From positions 28,911 to 92,910 of the forward strand of contig DGHT01000061.1 in assembly GCA_002392765.1 (NCBI GenBank): DNA of 64,000 bases. Direction: 5' to 3'. Both the position numbers and the translations under genes were made by a program. The notes under the pieces were generated by a model. It was not told where the DNA came from. It was given only the letters and a program-made list of their open reading frames with translations, and did not search any database. Shown in pieces: positions 52,123-60,331 of this stretch. The DNA comes from Verrucomicrobia bacterium UBA3841. Its GTDB lineage: Bacteria > Verrucomicrobiota > Kiritimatiellia > RFP12 > UBA1067. The stretch's first letter is position 1, and every line of letters begins with the position of its first letter.

Positions 52123-54318
52123 ATGTCAAAGAAGCAGAATCAACCGCCAAGCCTGTTCGACAATCTGGATCTCTTCGAAAACGCAACGGCCGAAACCGGC
52201 GAAAAAGCGACGGCCGAAACCGAAAAGCATCCGGCCGCGGCGGTCGCGATCGACCACGCCGGCAAGGCGCTGACCGGAACCGGCCCGATGCGCGATCTCT
52301 ACGATTTCAATTTCAGGCAGTATTCCGCGTACGTGATATGCTCGCGCGCGATCCCCGCCATCGAAGACGGACTCAAACCCGTCCAGCGGCGCATAATGCA
52401 CTCGCTTTGGGAGAAAGACGACAGACGCTACACGAAGGTCGCGAACATCGTCGGTCACGCCATGCAGTACCACCCGCACGGAGACGCGTCGATCGGAGAC
52501 GCGCTTGTCGTCCTGGCGAACAAACTGTGGGGCGAAGGCAAGGGGTACCTGATCGACGGACAGGGGAACTACGGCTCTCTCTACACCGGAATGCCGCACG
52601 CGGCTACAAGGTACATCGAATGCCGCCTGACAGATCTCGCGCGCAAGGAGGTGTTCAACCCCAAAACGACCGAGTTCGTCCCCAACTACGACGGGCGCAG
52701 GGAGGAGCCGGTATACCTGCCCGCGAAGATCCCCCTTCTGCTCATGATGGGCTCGGACGGCATCGCCGTGGGACTTTCCACTTCGATACTCCCCCACAAT
52801 TTCATCGAACTTCTCGAGGCGGAGATCGCATTCATTCAGAAAAAGCCGTTCCAGCTCTATCCCGACTTCCAGCTTGGCGGCATAATGGACGTGTCCGACT
52901 ACCAGGACGGACTCGGCAAGGTGAAGGTAAGGGCGAAGATCGAAACGGAAGACAAAACGCGCCTCGTGATAACGGAGCTTCCGTGGGGCGAGACGACCGA
53001 CAGCCTTTCCGCGTCGATCGAAGACGCGGTCAAGAAAAAGAAGGTGCCGGTAAGGAAGATCCACGACCTTACGAGCGAAACGGTCCGCATCGAACTTGAA
53101 CTCCAGACGGGCGCGAGCCAGGAAAAGGCCATGACCGCGCTCTTCGCATTCACGAACTGCGAAAAGTCGATAGCCTCGCGTCCGGTCGTCCTTGAAGCGG
53201 GACGCCCCCGTCTGATGACGGTGTCCGAGATTCTCGAAAAGAACGTTTCAAGGCTGCTCGATCTCGTCAAGCGCGAACTCGAAATCCGCCTGGGCGAACT
53301 CGACGACCTCTTCCACGCCAGGACTCTCGACAGGATTTTCATCGAAGAGCGCATCTACAAGCGCATTGAGGAGCAGAAGACGTACGAGGGCATATTCAAG
53401 ACCGTGATCGACGGATTCGCCCCCTTCCGCGCGGAGCTGCGGAAGGACGTGACGCAAAGCGACGTGGAGCGCCTCCTGAAACTCCAGATCCGCAGGATAT
53501 CGCAGTTCGACATCGACAAGAACCGCAAGGACATCGAAAACGTCCTTGCCGAAGAGGCGACGGTCAAGGACAACCTCGTCCATCTGCGCGCCTACACGGT
53601 CAAGTACCTCAAGGGGTTGATAAAGGAATATTCGAAAAAATACCCCAGGTGCACGAAGATCGCGCAGGGAGCGTTCAAGCAGGTCGACGTCAGGGCGATC
53701 ACCGCCACGGAGCTTACGGTAAAGTGGGACAAGGAAACGAACTACGTCGGCACGAACATGAAGAACGGCGACGAGCTTTTCAAATGCTCCTCTCTCGACG
53801 AACTCGTTTTCGTGTGGAAAGACGGCCGGTTCAAGAAGACCCAGCCGGAGGACAGGATATTCGTCGACAAGGATCTTCTGGCCGTTCTCCGCTACAACCA
53901 GGAGAAGGATCGCGACAGCCGCGACTTCACCTGCGTGTACGAAGAAGGCGCCTACGGTTTCAGCTACATAAAGCGTTTCAGGTTCGGCGGTCTCATAAGG
54001 AACAAGGAGTACCGGCTGGCGCCGGAAAAGCCGAAATCGAAGATCATCTTCTTCCAGGAGAACTGCCCCGATACGATTTACGTCAAATTCAAGCCGGCGA
54101 AAAACCAGAAGATCCACCAGCAGTACTTCCTGCCGAAGGAACAGGTGAAGAGAGTCAACACCGAAACCGGCAAAACGGAGGACCAGGACGTCGTGGCGAT
54201 AAGGAACGCCGGGGCGCGCGGAAAGCAGCTGACGACAAAGCCTATCGCGAAGATTTCTTCGTCGAAAGGATCTTGGTGGGACGAGTCCGAGACTCCGTCG
54301 AAGGGCGTTCTCGACTGA
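52123..54318 (+). CDS. parC: DNA topoisomerase IV subunit A (ParC-type GyrA/ParC)
   Basis: This 731-residue protein has the breakage-reunion domain: SRAIPAIEDGLKPVQRRIMH, YHPHGDASIGDALVVLAN, and the catalytic tyrosine in AATRYIECRL near residue 167. A charged, Glu/Ala-rich N-terminal extension of about 45 residues precedes it. The C-terminal part is shorter than in GyrA, with partial blade-like repeats, and lacks a GyrA-box, so ParC is favoured. It decatenates or relaxes DNA with a ParE/GyrB partner, not in the window. Its end overlaps a reverse gene by 77 bases. Confidence 0.88.
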   Translation: MSKKQNQPPSLFDNLDLFENATAETGEKATAETEKHPAAAVAIDHAGKALTGTGPMRDLYDFNFRQYSAYVICSRAIPAIEDGLKPVQRRIMHSLWEKDDRRYTKVANIVGHAMQYHPHGDASIGDALVVLANKLWGEGKGYLIDGQGNYGSLYTGMPHAATRYIECRLTDLARKEVFNPKTTEFVPNYDGRREEPVYLPAKIPLLLMMGSDGIAVGLSTSILPHNFIELLEAEIAFIQKKPFQLYPDFQLGGIMDVSDYQDGLGKVKVRAKIETEDKTRLVITELPWGETTDSLSASIEDAVKKKKVPVRKIHDLTSETVRIELELQTGASQEKAMTALFAFTNCEKSIASRPVVLEAGRPRLMTVSEILEKNVSRLLDLVKRELEIRLGELDDLFHARTLDRIFIEERIYKRIEEQKTYEGIFKTVIDGFAPFRAELRKDVTQSDVERLLKLQIRRISQFDIDKNRKDIENVLAEEATVKDNLVHLRAYTVKYLKGLIKEYSKKYPRCTKIAQGAFKQVDVRAITATELTVKWDKETNYVGTNMKNGDELFKCSSLDELVFVWKDGRFKKTQPEDRIFVDKDLLAVLRYNQEKDRDSRDFTCVYEEGAYGFSYIKRFRFGGLIRNKEYRLAPEKPKSKIIFFQENCPDTIYVKFKPAKNQKIHQQYFLPKEQVKRVNTETGKTEDQDVVAIRNAGARGKQLTTKPIAKISSSKGSWWDESETPSKGVLD

Positions 54319-54442
54319 GCGCCTCCTCCGCGCGGAGCGATGCGCGGCGGTAGGCGGTTTCAAGGGATTCGAGACACCTCTCCTCCCCTCTCCAGAACGG
54401 GACGGGGCCCATTCTTTCCAGCAGCGGCGTTTCAATCTTCAT
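54242..54442 (-). CDS. Small protein after the SWIM gene, possibly its split C-terminus
   Basis: This 66-codon frame starts inside the last codons of the SWIM gene (ATG at 54442) and encodes LLERMGPVPFWRGEERCLES then LETAYRRASLRAEEAL. A similar segment (PFWRG followed by a helix) ends many longer SWIM zinc-finger proteins. It may therefore be the C-terminal part detached by a frameshift or translated separately. Its 3' end overlaps parC on the opposite strand. Confidence 0.4.
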   Translation of the reverse strand: MKIETPLLERMGPVPFWRGEERCLESLETAYRRASLRAEEALSRERPSTESRTRPTKILSTKKSSR

Positions 54443-55022
54443 CGACCAGATCCTCCTCCATTATTCCGCGCAACTCGAGGAGCGTAAGCGGCCTTCTCGC
54501 GATTTCTTCGCACACAAGCAGAAGAACCGCGTACGCGTGCTTGCAGGGCCTGGCCCAATCCGGACAGGTGCACGACACTTTCATGTCGTACGATCCGTCC
54601 GGCGCCTTGCCGCCCGGGAAAAGGCGTCCGCCGGCCTTCGAAAGTATTCCCTCTATCTCAATGGGGAAATCGTCGGCCAGAAGCCTCGCGACCCTCATCG
54701 GCTCCGCCTTTATTTCGCGGATCGCCGCCTCGCGCGCGGCGGGATCGGGCATGGCGAAATCAAGCGTGACGGAATACGGCTTTTCGCGCGTTCCGACAAC
54801 CGACGCCTCGACGCGTCCGGGAAGGATCGAAATGCCGACGGTCTGCCCCGAAACGGCGTAGTTCCGCCCCCTCGACATTCTCCCGGCGATGCTCATCGGC
54901 TCTATCGCGGCGAGCCACCTTTTCGCCCACCACGGTCTGATGGACGACAGCCTGACCGTCTGCGATTTCACGCCGGAGGCGAACCTCGGCGTGCGTGGAG
55001 GATATTTGCGGCCGCCCGGCAT
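54432..55022 (-). CDS. SWIM zinc-finger domain protein
   Basis: This 196-residue protein has VSCTCPDWARPCKHAYAVLL, the CxCx(n)CxH SWIM zinc finger, near residue 150. The N-terminal part (RTPRFASGVKSQTVRLSSIR, WWAKRWLAAIE) is the segment that usually precedes the SWIM domain. It probably binds nucleic acid or protein, and the role is unknown. In many bacteria it neighbours SNF2-type helicases, but none is present here. It starts 9 bases after the VWA gene. The product appears shorter than related proteins, see the small frame at 54242. Confidence 0.75.
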   Translation of the reverse strand: MPGGRKYPPRTPRFASGVKSQTVRLSSIRPWWAKRWLAAIEPMSIAGRMSRGRNYAVSGQTVGISILPGRVEASVVGTREKPYSVTLDFAMPDPAAREAAIREIKAEPMRVARLLADDFPIEIEGILSKAGGRLFPGGKAPDGSYDMKVSCTCPDWARPCKHAYAVLLLVCEEIARRPLTLLELRGIMEEDLVDED

Positions 55023-55031
55023 CGGAAATCC

Positions 55032-56060
55032 CTACGCGAGCCTGCGCGCGCCGGCCATCGAGAAGGCGACGGCCAGGACGAGCGACAGCGCGCCAATCGC
55101 CAGAAACGGCATGAAATACTCCTTCCACCGGTTCCACACCTCCGCATCGATCGAAGTGGTCTCAAGCTGGTCGATTTCACCGATGGCGTTTTCAAGCGCG
55201 TTCTTGTCGTTTACGGAATAGTACCTGCCGCCTGTTTTGGAAGCTATCTCCCTCAGCTGCCCCTCGTCGAATCCCGACCTTGCGCGCGCTATCACATCGC
55301 GTCCGTAATCGTCCTTCACGAGGTAGTTGACGAAATTCGCGTTGGAGCCAATGCCGATCGCATAGACCTTGACACCCATTTTCGCGGCCATTTCCGCCGC
55401 GGTTTCGGGTTCGACCGCGCCGCTTTCCCTGCCGACGTTGTTCGCGCCGTCGGAAAGGAGGATGACGACTTTGGATTTGAGAGGAGCGTCTTTCAGCCTC
55501 GCAAGAGCCACGGCGAGACCGTCGCCCATGGCCGTCTTCTGTTCGTCGTCGTCCGTCGGTATCTCGATCCCGCGAAGAGCGAGAAGCAGCGATTCATGGT
55601 CTGCCGTAAGCGGCACTCTCGTGGAAGCGTACCCGCCGAACGCGACAAGCCCGATCAGATCGTCAGGGCGCATCTCGACGAATTCGGAGAACACTTTCTT
55701 CACGACGGCGAGACGGGTGGTGTCGCGCGAAGGCCTTTCCCTCGGCGGCGTAAGGTCGAGCGCGCACATCGACCCGGAGATATCCATCGTCATCACGATC
55801 GCGATGGCGTCGACGTTCTTGCGCCCTTTCGCCATCGATTCGCGCGGACGCGCGGCTGCGACCGTCAGAAGCAGCAGACCGGCAATGAAAAAATACGGCG
55901 CGGCCGCCGCAAGGACGAGCCGCCAGCTCAATGGCGCGGCGCCCACGCGCGAGGCGGCCGAAAAACGGACGCCTTTGCGTCTTGCGCGGCGCAGCATGAA
56001 CCAGCCGGCCGCAAGGACGGCCGGCAGAAACAGGAATGCGTATGGTTGTTCGAAGGACAT
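55032..56060 (-). CDS. BatA-like von Willebrand factor A membrane protein
   Basis: This 342-residue protein has N-terminal hydrophobic segments (AFLFLPAVLAAGWFML and YFFIAGLLLLTVAAARP), a VWA domain with the MIDAS site TMDISGSMCALDL, then VAFGGYASTRVPLT and VILLSDGANNVG, and a C-terminal hydrophobic anchor (FMPFLAIGALSLVLAVAF). This is the BatA/BatB type linked in Bacteroides to aerotolerance. Other Bat genes and MoxR are not present. It lies between an outer-membrane protein gene and the SWIM gene on one reverse transcript. Confidence 0.85.
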   Translation of the reverse strand: MSFEQPYAFLFLPAVLAAGWFMLRRARRKGVRFSAASRVGAAPLSWRLVLAAAAPYFFIAGLLLLTVAAARPRESMAKGRKNVDAIAIVMTMDISGSMCALDLTPPRERPSRDTTRLAVVKKVFSEFVEMRPDDLIGLVAFGGYASTRVPLTADHESLLLALRGIEIPTDDDEQKTAMGDGLAVALARLKDAPLKSKVVILLSDGANNVGRESGAVEPETAAEMAAKMGVKVYAIGIGSNANFVNYLVKDDYGRDVIARARSGFDEGQLREIASKTGGRYYSVNDKNALENAIGEIDQLETTSIDAEVWNRWKEYFMPFLAIGALSLVLAVAFSMAGARRLA

Positions 56061-56073
56061 GGTTTTCGAGATA

Positions 56074-56988
56074 TTAGAAATCGACGGACACGCCGACGCC
56101 TACGTAGGTCAGGTCGCGGCGCATTTCGGGTCCGCGCGCGGCCTTGACCGAATCGCGGGCGTCGTCGGACACGAGCGAGAACTGGCCGAGGAATCCGAAA
56201 ATGCCGATATGCTCGGCAAGACGGTAGTCGAGCCTGAATACGAGATTGAGAGCCTGTAGCCCGCCGCGGTAACTCGACCCGGGATCGGAAGGCTTCGGGC
56301 CGTACAGGTTGCCGAAGTGCCTTCTGTTGCCGAAGTCGCCGAAGAAATCAACCGTGAAAACGAGCTTGTCGCACAGGTCGAAAGAGCGTTTCGCGCCTAT
56401 GATCCAGTACGTTTCGTCTATCGGTTTGTGGATGCGTCTCATGCGCCAGTACGGGGACGCCCACGGAGTCTGCAATATCTGCAAAGCCTGCCAGTCGCAA
56501 AGCGTATGCCCGCCGGCATATCCGGGATTCGTCACCCACTGGCGTCCGACTCCGTTGCGGAGCTTGAATCCATCGACCAGATCGATGTCGTAGTAGTAGC
56601 GCAACAGATAATCGACTTCCGCGTAAGCGTAGCGCGTCATTTCCGGCGAGTGTCCCGTGGAGGACATTGCGGACATGGTCCACACCGTCGCCTCCGCCGT
56701 TCCCAGTTCGTCGGTTCCGGCCGCGGCCGACACGCTCTGGGCGGAATACGGACGCGAATCCCAGACGTATCCGCGGCAGACGTAGGCCGATTCGATATCG
56801 GCGTATGCGTTGACGGAAAACCATTTCGGCTTTTTGCCGGACGTCTGCGCCGGGGGAGTTTCCGCGGCTTGAGTTTCCCCGGCGGGGGGGGCGGTGGAGG
56901 CCGGCTCTTCCGCCAGGGCGAAGATGCCGGACATCGTGCAGACCGCGAAAGATGCGGCCGCGGCTGCTGTGCGCGTGTGTGGTTTCAT
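56074..56988 (-). CDS. Outer-membrane beta-barrel-like hypothetical protein
   Basis: The 304-residue product has a signal peptide ending near ALAEE, then a proline- and alanine-rich linker (PASTAPPAGETQAAETPP). Alternating strands follow, such as RYAYAEVDYLLRYYYDIDLV and KLVFTVDFFGDFGNRRHFGN, and the C-terminus is LTYVGVGVSVDF, with a final phenylalanine as in barrel proteins. No family is named with confidence. It overlaps the hybrid kinase stop by ATGA and precedes the VWA gene by 13 bases. Confidence 0.65.
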   Translation of the reverse strand: MKPHTRTAAAAASFAVCTMSGIFALAEEPASTAPPAGETQAAETPPAQTSGKKPKWFSVNAYADIESAYVCRGYVWDSRPYSAQSVSAAAGTDELGTAEATVWTMSAMSSTGHSPEMTRYAYAEVDYLLRYYYDIDLVDGFKLRNGVGRQWVTNPGYAGGHTLCDWQALQILQTPWASPYWRMRRIHKPIDETYWIIGAKRSFDLCDKLVFTVDFFGDFGNRRHFGNLYGPKPSDPGSSYRGGLQALNLVFRLDYRLAEHIGIFGFLGQFSLVSDDARDSVKAARGPEMRRDLTYVGVGVSVDF

Positions 56989-58550
56989 GGCAGTATGTTT
57001 CTTAATGATTCGAGATTTGCAGGTTTGAAAAGGATCCCGTTGAATCCGCTTTTGGCGAAGGAGTCTTTCATTTCGACTTCCGCCGTGAACAGATACACTT
57101 TCATGGATGAAAGGGACGGATCGGCGCGAATCGCCTGAGCAAGTTCCATTCCCGTCATCTCAGGCATCAAGGCGTCGGTCAGGACGAGATCGAAGCGCGG
57201 CGAATCAGGCGACTTCAGCAAATCGAGCGCTTCGCGTCCGTTGTCCGCGAATGTCAGGTTTGTCACGCCGAGCTTGCCGAACATCACCTTCAGCACCATC
57301 TGGTTCATCTTCGTGTCGTCCGCAACGAGAATGCGAAGATCGGCGGGAGAGTGATGCGGCGGGGGAGTGGATGCATCAACTCCTCCACTCTCAACCACTC
57401 CACTCCCGACTTGGCTGCTTTCCGCGATTCCGACTCCCGGCAGGATCACGGAAAACGTCGACCCCCTGCCGAGGACGGATTTAATTTCCAGATCGCCGCC
57501 CATAGCCCTTGCGAGCATGCGGCAGATGTGAAGCCCAAGACCTGTTCCGCTTCGCCGCTCGGAAACGGCGCCTACCTGTACGAACGGCCGGGCGAGTTTC
57601 TTCAAGTCCGACTCGCTGATGCCGCAGCCGGAGTCTTCGACCTCGAGTCTGAACAGGCCCTTCGAGCCGCCGGGATCCGGAGTGAACGACACCTTTATGG
57701 CGATAAATCCTTTTTTGGTGTACTTGATCGCGTTACCCATCAGATTGAAGGCGATCTGCCTGATGCGGTGCGGGTCGAGCATGAGACGCGGCAGGCCTGA
57801 TGCGCTGCAAAGTATTTCAAGGCCGGGCTTCTGGTGCGTCGTGCCGAACGACACGGCCAATTCCCTCGCGATCCGGGCGACGTCGGTCGGCTCCGCTTCG
57901 ATGCCCATCTTGCCGGAATCGAGTTTGGACAGATCGAGAATGTCGTTGACGAGATGGAGAAGCATGTTGCCGCTCATCAGAATGGAATCGACTGCGAGAT
58001 CGTACTCGACCTTGGTTTCGATTCCGTGCTTGAGCATCTCCGCAAACCCGATTATGGAGTTGAGCGGAGTTCTGATGTCATGGCTCACCGTCGAAAAGAA
58101 AAGGCTTTTCGCCAGCGCCTGCTGTATCCGCTTGCTGAATATGGCGTTCGCCTTGTTGTCCTTGAGCGTGATATGGAAATGCGCTATCAGCGTGTCGCGA
58201 GTGACAGGCTTGGTCGTCATCGAATTCATGCCGGCGGAAATCGCCTTGTCGAAAATCGCGGTGTCCGTGTCGGCGGACATTCCGATGACAGGCAGCGTGC
58301 GCGCGTGCGGGTGCGAGGAGGCGCGGAACTCGGAGCAGGCTTCTATGCCGCCCATGACGGGCATGTTGATGTCCGTCAGCACGAGGTCGATCTTGTCGCC
58401 GCCGGGTCCGGACAGGATGTCCAGGAGTTCTTCCCCGTTTTTTGCGGTGACACAATGCGCTCCTAACCCCTCCACGATGCGCGAGACGATTTCGCGCTCT
58501 GTTTCCTCGTCGTCAGCGATCAGAATTCTGTATCCTTTGAAGTCGTTCAT
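56985..58550 (-). CDS. Hybrid histidine kinase, REC-HisKA-HATPase-REC
   Basis: The start at 58550 (MNDFKGYRILIADDEETERE) is chosen over a longer frame. The product is about 521 residues. The N-terminal receiver domain spans about 8-130 with the phospho-acceptor in DLVLTDINMPVMGG. The HisKA domain has SHDIRTPLNSIIGFAEML (His near 158). The HATPase part carries NAIKYTKKG and GTGLGLHICRMLA. A low-complexity linker (GVVESGGVDASTPPPHH, about 387-400) leads to a second receiver with FDLVLTDALMPEMTG. No sensor or membrane domain is present. A permease-like stub lies just upstream. Confidence 0.92.
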   Translation of the reverse strand: MNDFKGYRILIADDEETEREIVSRIVEGLGAHCVTAKNGEELLDILSGPGGDKIDLVLTDINMPVMGGIEACSEFRASSHPHARTLPVIGMSADTDTAIFDKAISAGMNSMTTKPVTRDTLIAHFHITLKDNKANAIFSKRIQQALAKSLFFSTVSHDIRTPLNSIIGFAEMLKHGIETKVEYDLAVDSILMSGNMLLHLVNDILDLSKLDSGKMGIEAEPTDVARIARELAVSFGTTHQKPGLEILCSASGLPRLMLDPHRIRQIAFNLMGNAIKYTKKGFIAIKVSFTPDPGGSKGLFRLEVEDSGCGISESDLKKLARPFVQVGAVSERRSGTGLGLHICRMLARAMGGDLEIKSVLGRGSTFSVILPGVGIAESSQVGSGVVESGGVDASTPPPHHSPADLRILVADDTKMNQMVLKVMFGKLGVTNLTFADNGREALDLLKSPDSPRFDLVLTDALMPEMTGMELAQAIRADPSLSSMKVYLFTAEVEMKDSFAKSGFNGILFKPANLESLRNILP

Positions 58551-58570
58551 TGATGGTCCTGTCGTCGGTT

Positions 58571-58822
58571 TTACTTCGCGGTTGTTTCCGTTCCAGCGAT
58601 CGCCAGCGCTCCGACGGATATCCCGATGGCTGTTCCGAGAGGACCGGCCCCTGGAAGAAACTCGGCTCCGGGCATGACAAAAGCGCCCCATCCCACCGCA
58701 TAGCCGAAGGACAATCCCCATGCCGCAAATAAGGACAGGTGCCGTTTCATAGAGCGGCCCTGCGCACCCTTGCCGGTTGCGCCAGCGCCCTCTGTTGCGG
58801 TATCTTCGCTTTTCCCGTTCAT
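58571..58822 (-). pseudogene. N-terminal stub of an APC-type amino-acid permease
   Basis: The 83 codons encode MKRHLSLFAAWGLSFGYAVG, WGAFVMPGAEFLPGAGPLGT and AIGISVGALAI, which match the first one and a half membrane segments of APC-superfamily permeases with GWGAFVMPG. In some gut bacteria such a permease is fused to a hybrid kinase. Here it stops after GTETTAK, and the kinase follows 20 bases later. A deletion of most of the permease is the simplest reading. A functional 83-residue membrane peptide is an alternative. Confidence 0.5.
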
Positions 58823-59214
58823 TATTTGGGAATATTATATCATTTTATCGGTGATTCATCAATAAAATGTGAAACGCCGCACGCATCACAGGCAAAAGAT
58901 TGCTGCGTTAGCCACACATTTTTGCCGTACGTTGCGCTTCGGCGCGACAGCCCTCCCCTTCAACTTCGGCTCACCGAGCCGAAGCTCAGCTTCGCTGAGC
59001 GAAGACTGGTGGTCTTTGAAAGATTCAGACTCCCGTCTCACTCGAGACAAGCGGAGATGCCGATCCCTCAAAAACCTTTATATTATAGCATGTTTTGAGT
59101 GTGACGGGGCGTTGGTTTCGCGCAGACCGCTGAACCATGTCATTTTCTCCCCGAAAAAGTTAGTGAAGAAAATATTTCTATTTTTTCTGATTCAACTTTC
59201 ACGTCTTCAGCCCC
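58823..59214. other. Intergenic region with paired hairpins
   Basis: There is no gene in about 390 bases. CTTCGGCTC/GAGCCGAAG with loop ACC (58964-58984) is followed at once by GCTCAG/CTGAGC with loop CTTCG (58984-59000). A TATATTATAG-like A+T-rich stretch lies at 59082-59092. Confidence 0.6.
58834..58842 (-). promoter_or_regulatory. Extended -10 promoter of the kinase operon
   Basis: TGATATAAT lies on the reverse strand, 11 bases before the ATG at 58822. The leader would be only a few bases long. Confidence 0.5.
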
Positions 59215-59355
59215 CTACACCCGCTCCAGCAGCCTGCGGAGCCGCTCCTTGAGCCGTTCCAGCTCTTCCCAATCCTGATGTGCCTCGGCATACGCCATCA
59301 GCCCCTCCAGCCGGTGAATCTGCTCGATGTAGTCATCCTGTTGCGGCAGTGCCAT
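59215..59355 (-). CDS. Small coiled-coil-like protein (46 residues)
   Basis: The ATG at 59355 has GAGGTGAT seven bases upstream. MALPQQDDYIEQIHRLEGLM and a charged helix (HQDWEELERLKERLRRLLER) form an amphipathic segment. No known family. The upstream open frame without a ribosome site is ignored. A good ribosome site and composition support translation, but the role is unknown. Confidence 0.5.
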   Translation of the reverse strand: MALPQQDDYIEQIHRLEGLMAYAEAHQDWEELERLKERLRRLLERV

Positions 59356-59383
59356 AGGATCACCTCTTGTTCCTTCCTGTTTT

Positions 59384-59797
59384 CTATCTAGATTGTGTAT
59401 TTTCAGAATGTGAAATCGGTGGCGATTCGCCCTCGTCATTCGATTGGAAATTGCACTTGATATCATACGGCAAGAGAACTGTATCGACAACGGGGCTTGC
59501 CACAAACCAATCAGCCAAAGCAAGCGGGACACCGACAAACACTCCCACAACTAGCTGCATAGGCGTTATCCCCCATTGTCCGTTGCCGCCCGGCATCAAA
59601 GCCTCATGAGGCTGTCGGAAGAAACAAACCTGATGGCCATTCCCATCGACAAAGTCACGCGTGTAGCAGAAAATGCGACCATCGCGTTTGTCCACAGGGC
59701 GGTAACTCGGCAAAATAGGAACATTGCTTATGCAGCCACATACTAACGACACGGCAACAAGTGCAATGCAAGAAACAATAAAGCGACGACGCTTCAC
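59384..59797 (-). CDS. YceK/YidQ-like lipoprotein
   Basis: The likely start is a GTG at 59797, with AGGGAGGA upstream. The product is about 137 residues. KRRRFIVSCIALVAVSLVCG then CISN gives a lipoprotein signal with the acylated Cys. PSYRPVDKRDGRIFCYTRDF and ADWFVASPVVDTVLLPYDIK resemble YceK/YidQ lipoproteins, short envelope proteins of unknown function. The frame open to 59908 probably extends past the real start. Confidence 0.62.
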   Translation of the reverse strand: MKRRRFIVSCIALVAVSLVCGCISNVPILPSYRPVDKRDGRIFCYTRDFVDGNGHQVCFFRQPHEALMPGGNGQWGITPMQLVVGVFVGVPLALADWFVASPVVDTVLLPYDIKCNFQSNDEGESPPISHSENTQSR

Positions 59798-59904
59798 AAT
59801 GTCCTCCCTAACAGAATTAGAACGGCCAAAGAGACTTGCGTTTCTTCCTGTAGGGAGGCTCTTCGCGCTGACGCTGACATTTCCGCGAATATTCTGCCGT
59901 ATGT

Positions 59905-60300
59905 TCATCCTCTAGGTTCGTGTCGTTTGGCGTCATGTTCAAGTAGTATCACCGTGCCAACGCCTGGAGGGGCGATCACTTCGTCAAACTTAAAATGTTC
60001 ACTATGTGATATCCCGCGATAATATCCGTCAGCTTCAGCGTGCCATCCAAAATCAGACGATTTGCAGTTGAATTTTACTACAGCGTTCCCGTCTTTGTCG
60101 GTACGGCCTTCCGCATGACCAGACTTTTGAGTGGTGCTATTCCCTCCGCCAAACAAAACATGGCTTGTTGAGAAACCAACGCGAACTATCCCGTTGGTGA
60201 CATGATTCCCTTCGTCGTCAAGGACTCTAACGTATAACCTCTCTGTGGCACACCCAGCAAGAGCGTATGTGAGAGCCCAAAGCATAACGAATCTTTTCAT
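59905..60300 (-). CDS. Lipoprotein with one carboxypeptidase-regulatory-like repeat
   Basis: This 131-residue protein has a lipobox (LTYALAGCATERLY) and a single beta domain: LYVRVLDDEGNHVTNGIVRV, GFSTSHVLFGGGNSTTQKSG and GRTDKDGNAVVKFNC. The same block opens the next gene (332 residues) almost word for word, so this is a duplicate lacking the downstream part. It ends in HDAKRHEPRG. Function unknown. The repeated domain suggests surface binding. Confidence 0.65.
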   Translation of the reverse strand: MKRFVMLWALTYALAGCATERLYVRVLDDEGNHVTNGIVRVGFSTSHVLFGGGNSTTQKSGHAEGRTDKDGNAVVKFNCKSSDFGWHAEADGYYRGISHSEHFKFDEVIAPPGVGTVILLEHDAKRHEPRG

Positions 60301-60331
60301 GTCACTCGTTTCCTTTCATGATCTTTATGAA

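Noticed and set aside
53248..54435. 395-codon reverse frame antisense to parC
   Set aside because: Arginine- and valine-rich shadow of parC without any motif. Only the small frame at 54242-54442 has family-like sequence.
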